A stretch of 64,000 bases of DNA, taken from contig CM040123.1 of assembly GCA_022559845.1 (NCBI GenBank), positions 298,766,642 through 298,830,641 on the forward strand, given 5' to 3'. Below are positions 34,681 to 45,512 of the stretch, piece by piece. This DNA is from Amorphophallus konjac (lineage: Eukaryota; Streptophyta; Magnoliopsida; Alismatales; Araceae). Position 1 is the first letter of the stretch. Each line of letters starts with the position of its first letter. The notes beneath the pieces are model-generated. The model worked only from the letters and a program-made list of their open reading frames with translations. It was not told the DNA's origin and searched no databases. The position numbers were made by a program, and so were the translations under genes.

Positions 34681-35131
34681 GGAAGGAAGCGTCATGCTGA
34701 GTGGACGAGCCGAGCCAGTGAGCCTCCCAAGGCCCCGCCAAGTGAGCCCCAGGTTATAGTCTTCTCCGACCAAGACCTGGAAGGGCTGACCACCCCGCAT
34801 GACGACGCCCTAGTCATATCGGCCACAATAAACCATTGTAATGTAGATAGGATTCTAGTTGACAATGGAAGTGCCCCTGATGTGTTATCTTATTAGTGTT
34901 TCCTTAAGATGGGGGAGAATCCATCTAAACTCCGCCTGATCCGAACCCCCCTTTACGGGTTCAATGGCCAGGCCACTTATCCCGAGTGAGCCCTAAGCCT
35001 ACCGGTTACTCTCGGCACCCCACCCAAAACCGTTACGGTTATGGTGGACTTCATAGTTATCAAGGGTATGATAGCATACAACGTAATATTCGGCCGAGGG
35101 ATCCTTAGCCGAACGAAAGTGATGCCCTCTA
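34681..35131 (+). pseudogene. Aspartic protease region, element D (left part)
   Basis: It reads [20 protein letters not shown], then [14 protein letters not shown] (the catalytic D of the retroviral-type protease is kept, in VDNGS), and later IAYNVIFGRGIL, matching the conserved protease end YNAIIGR. TAG at 34894 and TGA at 34987 break the frame. Element E is inserted directly after RTKVMP. Confidence 0.85.
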
Positions 35132-36062
35132 TGTCACGCCCCGAGCGGGGAAGATACTCGGATATGCGCGACGAGTTTATATCAATCATGTCAATCAGAG
35201 TAGTAGTGTATTCGACACCAAAACAGAGATGCGCAAAATAGAAAGATAACCCAATCCTTTATTTCATAATGGATAGACTATTACAAATCCAATACTCTAT
35301 CAATTAAAAAGGAAAAGTACATAGCTGACTCAAGAAAATAGGAAAAAGACTAGATGACACTTGAGAAGTTCTATCTCTTTCACTCTTGACCATTCCCATC
35401 CGATTGACTTTCCTCGTCGTCGGAATTACCTGAAAAGTAGGGAACACACGGAGTGAGTGAACGCTCAGTAGGAAATTATATCTCAAGCGCTAGCAAGGGG
35501 TTTAAATAATTACATCTTTCATGTATGTACTGTAGCTATGCATGCTCGTATAAAACGACAAGGTAGAGAGAGAATTTATCAATAAGACAGCAAGATGAAC
35601 TAGTCATGAGCTTTCAAGAAAAGATAACAAGATATTCAAGCAAGTACTTTTTAGCAAGTCATGTCAAGAACTTTGGCTATCATGTATCCAGCAAGCAAGT
35701 AATTACCCTTTCTCGGGTCACGCAATTCATGTCAAGTCAAGTACGAGTCAAGTACAAGATTTGTGTGGAATGTCCAATCAAGCTAGTCATGCACTCGGTA
35801 TAATGCCAGATACCTTATCATTCAACTCCCATGGGCACAAATACTTTCGGGTGCTCCTCCCAGGACCAGATCGGGCCCTATATGCGTAGGCATTTATCAT
35901 TTATATTTGACATCCACTCTTGTATATATATATAGCCAATATGGAATTTCAACAATTTAAGCTTGTAGACACGTAAGATAACTTTGAGAGAATGGAGTCC
36001 AAAAATACGACATTGGACATAGATAGGCGATAACAACGGTACAATCACGATGAACGATGAAA
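35132..36062 (-). repeat. Truncated 3' LTR of element E (931 bp)
   Basis: Near-identical to 37915-38846 of the 5' LTR with a handful of substitutions. Similarity stops after GATGAACGATGAA, which marks the deletion junction with pol. Confidence 0.9.
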
Positions 36063-37740
36063 TCGGGGAAGTACTTGGTCTAATGAATCATTTCTTAATG
36101 AGTTCCATCAATTGCTCCTTTAACTCCTTGAGTTCAGCAGGTGACATCCTATAAGGTGCCTTTGAAATCGGACCAGCACTAGGGACTAAGTCAATGGTGA
36201 AGGCCACTTCTCTTTGCGGGGGTAATCCCGGCAAATCTTCCGGAAACACGTCCGGAAATTCTTGTACCACTGGAATGTCTTCTAGCTTAGCATCCTTAGC
36301 TTCTTTAACTGTGATAAAGGCAAGGAAAGATGTACATCCTTTCCTGATGAGCTTGCTAGCTCGGAGAGCTGAAATAAGAGGGGATCTGCTCCGACCCTTG
36401 GGGCTAGTCAAGATTAGTTCTGAAAATTCCTTGAATGTAACCTTACTATTGCGGCAATCAACCATTGCCTGATACTTGGATAACCAATCTGCCCCTAGTA
36501 TAACATCATACTCTTTCAGATCTAAACATATGAGATCAATAGGGAGACTTCTACCCTGAACCAATACTTCGCAGTTTTGGTAATGGTGTGTAATATCAGT
36601 CTCATCATCCAGAGGAGTAGACAAAACTAACTTTATCCATTCCGGTTCTAGGGGTAATGGGTCAGCAAACTTCTTAGAAACAATAGAATGCGATGCACCA
36701 GTATTAATTAAGACATATGCATTCCTGGAACAAACTTTCAATGTACCTTCCACTAAGCCGCCTTCTTCTTCTTGCTCGGTCTCCTTGATTGCATGAAGAC
36801 GAGCATTCTTGGTTACTGGGCGTTTCCCGACATCAGCTTGATTGTTAAGTAATGGGCAATCGGGAATCCGATGCTCACGACTCCCACAACGGAGACATGC
36901 TCCTAGTTTCCTCCAGCATTCTTCTGCTCTATGACCCGCTTTATCACAATGTTTGCACACTGTATTTGGAGAGGTAGTGGTGATAGAGAAGGGCTTGGTC
37001 TTCTTGAACTTTTGGTCTTGTGAGGATGCTCCTCCATTGCTAGGCCTTTTCTTGAAGTTGGGTTTAAAGGAACCCGAACCTGTAACTTGTTCCTTCTTAT
37101 CCTTTCCACGAATCCTATCAGACAGTTCCGTGGCATCTTCTAATAGTTGAGCTCGGCGTACTATCTCCGAGTAGACTTGAATGTCCATCGGCGCCAGTTG
37201 AGTAATAGCTTGGGGCCTGAGCCCATTAAGAAACCTCCTAGCTTTCATTTTCTCGGTGCTAACTAGATGCTTAGCATATCGAGACAATCTAGAGAATTGG
37301 GCCTCATACTCGGCCACTGACAAAGATCGTTGCTTTAATGCAGCAAATTCTGCAGCCTTCTTTTCCTGAACTCGGTCCGAGAAATATTTTGCGTTGAAGT
37401 GTTCAACGAATTCCTCCCACGAAACCTGATCTTGATTTATAGTAGCCTCTATTGATTCCCACCAGCATCTAGCATCCCTTTCTAACTGAAAAGTAGATAA
37501 TAAGACCTTATCTTGATCTGTGCATTGCATAACACGGAATATTCGTTCTGTTTCCCTAATCCAGTGTTCAGCGTCATCTGGATCAGTAGAACCCGTGAAC
37601 TTGGGCGGGTTCATGTTCTTGAAAGTCTGGTGGAGACTTCCTGCTCGTTGTCCACCTCCTAGTGTTACTTGTTGCAGCACTTGAGTCATGCCTTGCAGTG
37701 TACGCTGCATGTTGCGCCATTGAGCACGTTCGGCAGCCAT
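36063..37740 (-). pseudogene. Gag-protease-RT start of element E
   Basis: From ATG 37740 (MAAERAQWRNMQ) 550 codons are open to a TGA at 36088. Gag domain: MNPPKFTGSTDPDDAEHWI, WEEFVEHFNAKYF, EYEAQFSRLSRYA, FLNGLRPQ. Then comes a CCHC knuckle CKHCDKAGHRAEEC and a second, partial one, CLRCGSREHRIPDC. The protease motif reads INTGASHS: the catalytic Asp is Asn, so the enzyme should be dead. The RT entry EFPDVFPEDLPGLPP...YRMSPAELKEL is the Del/Tekay signature; after the TGA the frame reads FIRPSTSP and then hits the deletion. Gag itself looks intact. A plus-strand frame at 36194-36472 is a shadow. Confidence 0.9.
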
Positions 37741-37894
37741 TATCCTACAATTATAATAACTAGATTAATACGTGATTTGTATCTTAAAGACTAGCATTCT
37801 ATGTTAACTTTAACCCTTGGTTCTACCCAATTTCACTGGTTAAAGGTTTGAACATATCCTTGGACTTGGGTTTTCCTAGGAATTGAATACCCTA

Positions 37895-37909
37895 GGCTCT
37901 GATACCCCA
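37895..37909 (-). other. Primer-binding site of element E
   Basis: Minus strand reads TGGGGTATCAGAGCC, adjoining the LTR end by a short spacer; it fits a Met-tRNA-type primer with one change from TGGTATCAGAGCC. Confidence 0.8.
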
Positions 37910-39102
37910 AAAACTGTCACGCCCCGAGCGCAGAAGATACTCGGATATGCGCGACGAGTTTATATCAATCATGTCAATCAGAGTAGTAGTGTATTCGACA
38001 CCAAAACAGAGATGCGCAAAATAGAAAGATAACCCAATCCTTTATTTCATAATGGATAGACTATTACAAATCCAATACTCTATCAATTAAAAAGGAAAAG
38101 TACATAGCTGACTCAAGAAAATAGGAAAAAGACTAGATGACACTTGGAGAAGTTCTATCTCTTTCACTCTTGACCATTCCCATCCGATTGACTTCCCTCG
38201 TCGTCAGAATTACCTGAAAAGTAGGGAACATACGGAGTGAGCGAACGCTCAGTAGGAAATTATATCTCAAGCGCTAGCAAGGGGTTTAAATAATTACATC
38301 TTTCATGTATGTACTGTAGCTATGCATGCTCGTATAAAACGACAAGGTAGAGAGAGAATTTATCAATAAGACAGCAAGATGAACTAGTCATGAGCTTTCA
38401 AGAAAAGATAACAAGATATTCAAGCAAGTACTTTTTAGCAAGTCATGTCAAGAACTTTGGCTATCATGTATCCATCAAGCAAGTAATTACCCTTTCTCGG
38501 GTCACGCAATTCATGTCAAGTCAAGTACGAGTCAAGTACAAGATTTGTATGGAATGTCCAATCAAGCTAGTCATGCACTCGGTATAATGCCAGATACCTT
38601 ATCATTCAACTCCCATGGGCACAAGTACTTTCGGGTGCTCCTCCCAGGACCAGATCGGGCCCTATATGCGCAGGCATTTATCATGTATATTTGACATCCA
38701 CTCTTGTATATATATATAGCCAATATGGAATTTTAACAATTTAAGCTTGTAGACACGTAGGATAACTTTGAGAGAGTGGAGTCCAAAAATACGACATTGG
38801 ACATAGATAGGCGATAACAACGGTACAATCACGATGAACGATGAAACTAGGTGGAATTAGGTTCCCTTAACTCGGGTACCACGACAAATAAGTATGGACA
38901 TTCTTTTTATAGAATTGAGGTCCACATGAACAGTATATCAAAGGCAAGATACCCTCATTCTTATTATAGAATTGAGGTCCACAAGAACATCAACAAATGG
39001 CATGATATCATCATCCTATTAAGAATTCTCATGATATACTCTTTGCATATCATAAGGGCCGGTATACCATGTTTCTTTAGAGTGACATGGCATTCAATAG
39101 TG

Positions 39103-39226
39103 TAATGGGTTTTTAGGGTACAACTAGCTCAATCGGCCTTGAGGGAATCCAAGGCTTCGAGGAGTCTTACGGAGGTCTCTATGACTAACCCGCTAGTCCA
39201 AAGGAACGGAATGTCCAATGGAGAGC
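39103..39226 (-). repeat. Block conserved among E, F1 and F2 LTRs
   Basis: Plus-strand GGGTACAAC(C/T)AGCTC, AATCC(C/A)AGGCT, AGTCTTACGGA and AATGGAGAG occur in the same order and spacing at 21593-21715 (F1) and 25385-25505 (F2), while surrounding LTR sequence has mostly diverged. Confidence 0.7.
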
Positions 39227-39414
39227 TTGTATGTCAATGAGAATTAAGGGTGATCGATAAAACATCATGAAACGTGGGACTATACTCACGGAGTGGAGAT
39301 ATAGTGCCGATATTCATATATATAGATATACTGAAACCATCGGTTATCAGAAACAGGGTAAAAACATTTTTACAGGAAAATAACGACTTAAGTAAAGTCA
39401 CTACTCAAGTAATT

Positions 39415-40846
39415 AACGCCTTCAGTAAGGGCGTTTATCTATTTTACATTTTTGCAAGATTTCAATATTTCAGTATTTTACCAAAAACGCGCCCTGGTAA
39501 GGGGCGTTTAATTACAAGTTGACGACGTATACAATGGTCGTTCATTCTTTACTTCTATTTTTGCAGAATATATATTTTCAGTAATTTATCAAAAACACGC
39601 CCTGTACAGGGGCGTTACTTTTCAATTCACGCCCTGAACAGGGGCGTTAGTCAAGTGAGAAACGACCTATACAGGGTCGTGTATTTCAAGAATTTACAAT
39701 TTTTCAAGTATTGAAATTTCCAGAAAACGAGATATGGTCATGACAGGATAATATCAGGATTAATGATCATGCACTGATTTAGAATCATGTTTAAGTGAAT
39801 ATTGGACTAATTAACATGGGTAATTATCAGGTAATTAAATTGACGTCTGTGTACAGGGCGTCAAATCTTTTGAATTGACGACCTTGTCAGGGTCATTTAT
39901 TTACATAGCGCCCTAGTCTGGGTCGCGTATAAAATTAGCGCCCTTGGAAAGGGCGTTTCTTTCCAATAATAGAAACATTTAAAACTCACGAAAACTATAT
40001 GCATGAACTAATATATATGGTTTTAACATAGTTATTATGGTGATTTGGGCTACAGTGCTTGAGAAATCCTACCTTATAGTTGATTTGAACGGACGCAGGT
40101 TCTGTGAAGAAAGAACGATACTCTGTTTTATAAACAGAGTCTTTTGAAGCTTTCGATCTTAATAGCAGTAGCAAGGGTAGTAAGAGGTTGCAGATGAAGA
40201 ACCCACAATTCTTCAATCGATCGGTTTCACTTCTACAGGCAACCTGTAGAGGCAGAAGAAACGAAGAAGAAGATATTAAAATCTTCTTATACGTAACCGA
40301 AAGCGAGGGGAAGAACTTACTTGTTCTTCGGAAGACAGAAGCTTTCAACCTGTAATGAAGAATCATCAGTATTCTTCACAAATTCGATAGACAGAGTAAA
40401 GAAAAAGAACATGCTGTTCTTTACGTACCTTAGAAGAGTCCGAACGCCAAATAGCGTTCTCGGTTCAAGCAGTAGGTTATTTATAGGATTTCTAGAATCC
40501 TAATAGAGTTAGTGTTTGATGGGAAGTAATACTTCCATATTAGAGTTATTACTACATTCGAACTCTTTCTCATAGTTATCAACTTACCCTGGATAGACTC
40601 CTGGGTCGAACGAAACTCAAACTGAATTAGCGTCCTAAGTAAGGGCGTTGAATTTTGAATTGACGCCTTATCAAGCGTCGTTACTTGTTGAAACGCGTCC
40701 ACTCAAAGGACGTTACGCTAACTTGCCCTTTTTATTTATTTTGGTCGTTTGAAATTTGACGCCTTGACGTGTGGGCGTCCTTTCTCAAAACACGCCTTAG
40801 GTAAGGGCGTTTTATTGTAAAGTAGCGCCTATATCTAAGGCGTTAT
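39415..40846 (-). repeat. Array of about 15 GACGCCC/GGGCGTC hairpins in E LTR
   Basis: Words such as AACGCC...GGCGTT (39415), CGCGCCC...GGGGCG (39486), CACGCCCTGTACAGGGGCGT (39596), AACGACC...GGTCGT (39661) and GCGCCCTTGGAAAGGGCGTT (39937) each have arms of 5-8 bases. A second group (about 40630-40846) lies 145-360 bases upstream of the TATA box on the minus strand. Loops differ between copies; arms share a GCC/GGC core. Confidence 0.85.
40478..40485 (-). promoter_or_regulatory. LTR TATA box, element E
   Basis: Minus-strand TATAAATA within CCTATAAATAACC, 470 bases inside the LTR start. Confidence 0.7.
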
Positions 40847-40954
40847 TTTCATCAGGGTTTAATTATTTTTATTCCAAGCTCTTTCGTTTATTTACTAAAT
40901 CTTTTAATCTATTTTGATTTATTTATTCTTTTTAAATTTATCAGGGTTGCTACA

Positions 40955-41210
40955 CTCTACCTATCACCAAAAGATGAAGTTCCCCACTAAAAATGGGGTA
41001 TGGGAAGTCCGGGGCAACCAGGCGATGGCTAGAAGGTGCTATAATATCTCGGCCGAAGCCACAAGGCCGGACGGAAAGAACAAGGGCCCCCGGGAAGTCG
41101 AGGAAAAACCCGCAACCTCTGAGCCTGGAGGCGAGTTGCTAACGGTTTTCCTAAACGACGACCCGACCCTGGGAGTAAAGATTGGAGCCGACCTACCATC
41201 TAATGTTCAG
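40955..41210 (+). pseudogene. Protease-RT linker, element D (right part)
   Basis: It resumes with LYLSPKMKFPTKNGVWEVRG and MARRCYNIS, the conserved KFPT..GVGEVRGDQ..AR.CY segment of Tat polyproteins, then an acidic linker. TAG at 41211 follows. Joined to 34681-35131 this completes the protease region interrupted by E. Confidence 0.85.
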
Positions 41211-42120
41211 TAGCAATACAAAGAGTTTCTTTCCATGTACATCCGAGTCTTTGCATGGTCTGATGATCAACTCCCCGGAATACCGAAGAAGACAGTGATG
41301 CATAAACTCAACCTCGACCCAACCGTGAAGCCCGTGCAACAACGCAGAAGGAAGCACGCGCCAGAAAAGCAGGCGATCATCAAGGAGCAAGTCACCAAGG
41401 GGCAAAAGACTGGTCTTTTTAGGCCGGTCCTGTACCCGACGTGGCTGGCTAACGTCGTCCTAGTGTCAAAAGCTTCAGGAAAGTGGCAAATGTGTGTGGA
41501 CTTCACTGACTTGAACAAAGCCACACTGAAGGACTGCTATCCATTATCGAGCATCGACCAACTCGTTGACTCAACCTCGGGCAACGAGATACCCAGCTTC
41601 TTGGACACCTATTTAGGTTACCACCATATCAGAATGGATCCAGAAGACATCGAGAAGATCACCTTTATCACTGACTTCAGCGTATACTGCTACACCCGGA
41701 TGCCTTTCAGGTTAAAGAACGCTAGAGCCACGTACCAGAGGCTGGTCAATCATATGTTCGAGGGATAGCTCGGTCGGAACGTCGAGGCCTATATTGACGA
41801 CATGCTCGTCAAGACCCCCAAGGCCGAGGACCACTTCGCCGACCTAGCAGAGAACTTCGAAACCCTCCTGAGGTACAACATGAAGCTCAACCCCACCAAG
41901 TGTGCCTTCGGAGTAAGGTCTGGGAAATTCTTGGGCTTCTTAGTCACCCAGCGTAGGATTGAGGCCAACCCTGACAAGGTCCAGGCCATCCTGGACATGC
42001 GCCCACCCACCTGCATCAAGGACGTTCAACGCTTGACCAGGCGCATTGCCGCGCTTAGTAGATTCATGTCCCGTGCGGCCGAACGATGCCTACCCTTCTT
42101 CAAACTGTTGAGGGGGCCCA
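41211..42120 (+). pseudogene. Reverse transcriptase, element D
   Basis: Plant gypsy RT: HKLNLDPTVKPVQQRRRKHA, WLANVVLVSKASGKWQMCVD, FTDLNKATLKDCYPLSSIDQ, MPFRLKNARATYQRLV, and the catalytic YIDDMLVK (about 41792-41815), then KCAFGVRSGKFLGFLVTQRR. The two catalytic aspartates are present. TAG stops at 41211 and 41766; the latter replaces the Gln expected before LGRN. Confidence 0.9.
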
Positions 42121-42600
42121 AAATGGCATCTGCTACGTTCGCATGGGACGAGGAATGCCAAAGAGCGTTTGCCGAGCTTAATGAGTTCCTGGATTCGCCC
42201 CCGGTGCTGTCCAAGCCTGTCCTAGGTGAAGCCTTGCATCTCTACCTCTCGGCAACTCCATCCACAGTTAGCTCGGTCCTGGTCAGGAATGACTCGGGAG
42301 TCGAGAGACCGGTCTACTACACTAGCAAGGTGCTCAATGAGGCCGAAAGAAGGTACCCCGCAACTGAGAAACTCGTGCTAGCGTTGGTTACCTCGGCCAA
42401 GCGCCTTCGACCCTATTTCCAAGGGCACTCCATCATCGTGCTAATCGACGAACCACTGAAGAGGATCCTCGCCCACCCTGAAGCCTTGGGACGCCTCGTC
42501 AAGTGGGCCATCATGCTCGGGGCCTACGATATATCGTATCGGCCCCACTCAGCTATTAAAGGACAGGCGTTGGTCGACTTCATCGCCGAGAGCACTATCC
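42121..42600 (+). pseudogene. RNase H (first, gypsy type), element D
   Basis: FAWDEECQRAFAELNEFL, then LHLYLSATPSTVSSVLVR, PVYYTSKVLNEAERRYPATE and AIMLGAYDISYRPHSAIKGQ. This is the connection/RNase H domain following RT in Ty3/gypsy elements. No stop in this part. The acidic residues of the first domain are not well kept, as is usual in Tat elements where a second RNase H follows. Confidence 0.85.
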
Positions 42601-43064
42601 CGGCCGAAGAAAAATCTCCGTCCGTACCTGGGCCAACCTGGGAATTATTCATCCACGGATCCTCCAACTCGGCCGGGAGCGGCGCTGGGATCCTCCTGAA
42701 GTCCTCCGAAGGAGCAGAGCTGCAATACGCCTTGAAGTTCAACTTCCAGGCATCCAACAACGCCTCCGAGTATGAAGCCCTTATCTTGGGAGCCCGCATG
42801 GCCTAGCGGCTGGGGGCTGAGCAAGTTAGAATTCACACTGACTCCCAACTGGTCGCTAGCCAGGTCAACGGCGCTTACGAAGCTCGGGAAGCACTGATGG
42901 TCAAATACCTCCAGCTGGTCAGAACCGTGCCACAACAGTTCGAGAGTTTTGAGGTAGTCCGAATAGCTCGGGAGGAAAACTCCCGATCGGACGCCCTCTC
43001 TCGGCTGGCCTCCTCTCTTGACCCCGAAGGTAATCAATCGATCCTTCTCGAAGAGCTAGAGTGA
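42601..43064 (+). pseudogene. Second RNase H domain, element D
   Basis: WELFIHGSSNSAGSGAGILL, then NNASEYEALILGARMA, VRIHTDSQLVASQVNG and SRSDALSRLAS. A second RNase H after the first is a diagnostic trait of the Tat lineage. Of the four acidic residues, Glu (SEYEAL), Asp (HTDSQL) and Asp (SDALS) are kept; the first is His (FIHGSSN, expected Asp). TAG at 42804 and TGA at 43062. Confidence 0.85.
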
Positions 43065-44349
43065 CCGAGCATTGATTCGGAGCTCATGGCTGTTGACTCG
43101 GCCACCCTAAGCGACTGGCGTACCCCCTATCTGTCGTGGCTCCAAGACTCTCAGGAGCCTCCCGACCCTCGAGAAGCCCAGAGATTCAAGTACCAAGCTC
43201 GGTGATTCGTCATTCTGGACGGCACTTTATACCACAGATCCGTCTCCGGTCCCCTCCTGAAGTGCATCAGTGCTGACGAAGCCAACCGAGCGATCCAAGA
43301 GGTTCACGAAGGCCTGTGCGGAGCGCATCTAGGAGGAAGGTCGCTCGCCAGAATCTTGCTTCGGCAGGGTTACTGGTGGCCCACTCTATAGCGTGACTGC
43401 TCAACCTACATACAACAGTGTGACCGATGCCAGTGATTTGATCACTTGGTCCATCAGCCGGCAACGGAGCTCATCACCCTAGCGAGCCTTATCCTTTCGC
43501 TCGGTGGGGGATCGACATCCTTGGGCTGTTCCCTACGGCTTAGGCCCAGAAGAAGTTCGTCATCGTCACCATCGACTACTTCACCAAGTGGATCGAGGCC
43601 GAAGCCACAGCTAGGATCACCGAGATAGTCGTCTGGAGTTTTGCCTGGAAATCGATCATCTATCGCTACGGCATCCCCCGGGTGATAGTGAGCGATAATG
43701 GCCGGCAATTTGATTCTCGTTATTTCTGAGACAGATGTGCCGACCTAAGCATTCGCAATCACTTCACTTCGGTCGCCCACCCTCAGGCTAACGGGCTGGT
43801 CGAAAATGCCAATAAGACTATCTTAAAAGGCATCAAGACCAGGTCAGCAAAGCCAAGGGCAGTTGGCTCGAGGAATTGCCAAGCATACTTTGGTCGCACA
43901 GAATGACTCCCATAACAGAAACCGGTGAAAGTCCCTTTCAGCTGGTGTATGGCACCAAGGCCGTGATCCCGTTGAAGATTGCCAATCCCTCCCTCCAAGT
44001 CATCTGTTTCTCGCCCGAGGCAAACGAGCAGAAACTGCTCGAAAACCTCAACCTAGCGGATGAACTCCGGGAGATTGCCAGCGTCCGAGCAACGGAATAT
44101 CAACGCCGCCTCACTTGATACTACAACGACAAAGTCCGAGATAGACACTTTCAACCGGGAGACTTCGTTCTCAGGAAAGCCGAAGCCTCTCGACCACTTG
44201 AGGCGGCGGGCAAGTTATCCCCTAATTGTGAAGGCCCCTTCCGAGTGGTCGAGATGCTCGGGAAAGGAGCATACCGGCTATCTACTATGGAAGGAGAACC
44301 TATCCCTCGGACGTGGAACGCGACTACACTACGCAAGTTCTATTTCTGA
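43065..44349 (+). pseudogene. Integrase, element D
   Basis: Zinc-binding N-terminus with HEGLCGAHLGGRS and QQCDRCQ; catalytic core with WGIDILG (first Asp), IVSDNGRQF (second Asp) and ANGLVENANKTILKGIK (Glu); then WSHRMTPITETGESPFQLVY and the end LGKGAYRLSTMEGEPIPR. It stops at TGA 44347. TGA/TAG stops at 43203, 43389, 43434, 43541, 43727 and 44116, a frameshift between 43434 and 43490, and a one-base loss near 43843. Confidence 0.9.
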
Positions 44350-45512
44350 ACACCGAGCATTGTGTAAGCAACATGAAATAAAACAAAAGTTTCTTTTCCT
44401 CCTTTATTCAAACATCAGAAAGGCCGAAGCCAAGACAATACATGTCGAAAAAGCAAAAATCTATCTCGCACCGCCGAACGAGCCCATCGCTCGGCGGACT
44501 CGATTAGCCTTCCTGCGTCCAGCCACTAACTCTGCTTCATGTAGAAACTGGCTCGGATTAAGGGTAGTCAACCCCGCTGGCTCGGGTAACTCAGAACAAA
44601 GGTGACAGAGGGATTAGGAAGAAGAAGGCTACCTTCCAAGTTGAACAAAGAAGATGAAGGGGAAGAGAAAGCCAACTAATAAAAGAGGATGTCGAGAGGC
44701 ACCCTCCGAAGAGTGAAAGAAATGATGAGAAGGGCAGAAGAGAGAGAAATAGGCTGCGGGGAGAAAGAAGGAGAAGAAGGAAGTGGAGAGAAATCTTCAG
44801 GAATCCCCTCCAGAGAGTGAGCGAGAAGGATGCCTGATTCCCCTATCCGTCCGCCATCACACCCCTCCCCGCAAGTGTCGGCCGGAATTGATAGAAGAAG
44901 GCGACGTGCTTCCACACACCGAACCCCCTTTAAACCTGCCCACCGGCCGTCGAACCCCCTTCAAACCCGAAGCAGGAAGGACTCTCTGCCCTCCATCATC
45001 GGTAGCTTCGTCTTCCAGAACGTCTTCCATGCTTCAAATTCGACGGCACAACGCTTCGTGAAGAAGGAGAGAGGAAAGACTGTCAGAGAAAATCCTAAGC
45101 GATGGAGAGGGAGAGATGCCCTTCAGACCTTTTATAGGCGAAGGGAGCTTACTTGCCTTAAATGATTCTCCCCTCGAAAACACGCTAAAGGGACTTATCC
45201 CTACGAACGGTCACCTCAGACTACTCGGTTCCATCCCAGCGAACACACGAAACGACCGGGCAGTTAAAGCATGAGAAAACGGAAAGACACCCTGTCAGAC
45301 GCCCGCCCAACCATCATGCGAGATCCACGCAGAAGGTATCAGCACTTTCCAACTACTGCAGATACGCTGGTCAAACTACGGTAATGACGATACAAAAGAG
45401 TTAAGTTTTCATCATAACGCTACTGCCTTTCGTTTTTCCCTTTACACAACAATAGAAGTTTTTTCTTCAGAAAAAGATAGAACATACAAGGAGAAAAAGC
45501 AAATTAAATACA
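44350..45512 (+). other. Spacer between pol and antisense ORF of element D
   Basis: No gene. It is purine-rich at 44595-44820. Short frames (44783-45165) lack recognisable domains. Convergent arrangement: pol ends rightward here and the antisense ORF ends leftward at 45513. Confidence 0.6.

Larger units (their letters stand above)
35132..40954 (-). mobile_element. Element E: internally deleted Del/Tekay-like Ty3/gypsy element
   Basis: Minus-strand element with TSD CTCTA on both sides (35127-35131, 40955-40959), ends TGTAGCAACC and GGGGCGTGACA. The full 5' LTR is on the right (37915-40954). The primer site is at 37895-37909. Gag-protease with the first residues of RT follows (37740-36063) and runs directly into a truncated 3' LTR (35132-36062). 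A deletion removed most of pol and the first two kilobases of the 3' LTR. It splits the D protease. Confidence 0.9.
37915..40954 (-). repeat. 5' LTR of element E (3040 bp)
   Basis: On the minus strand it runs from TGTAGCAACCCTG (40954) to CGTGACA (37915). The TATA box is at 40478-40485. It carries at least 15 short hairpins (39415-40846), a shared block with F1 and F2 (39103-39226), and a 60-bp tandem pair with ATAGAATTGAGGTCCACA (about 38905-38990). Confidence 0.88.

Noticed and set aside
39415..40846. CRISPR-like look of regularly recurring short palindromes
   Set aside because: Spacing is irregular, the words are diverged, there is no leader or cas gene, and the setting is a plant LTR.
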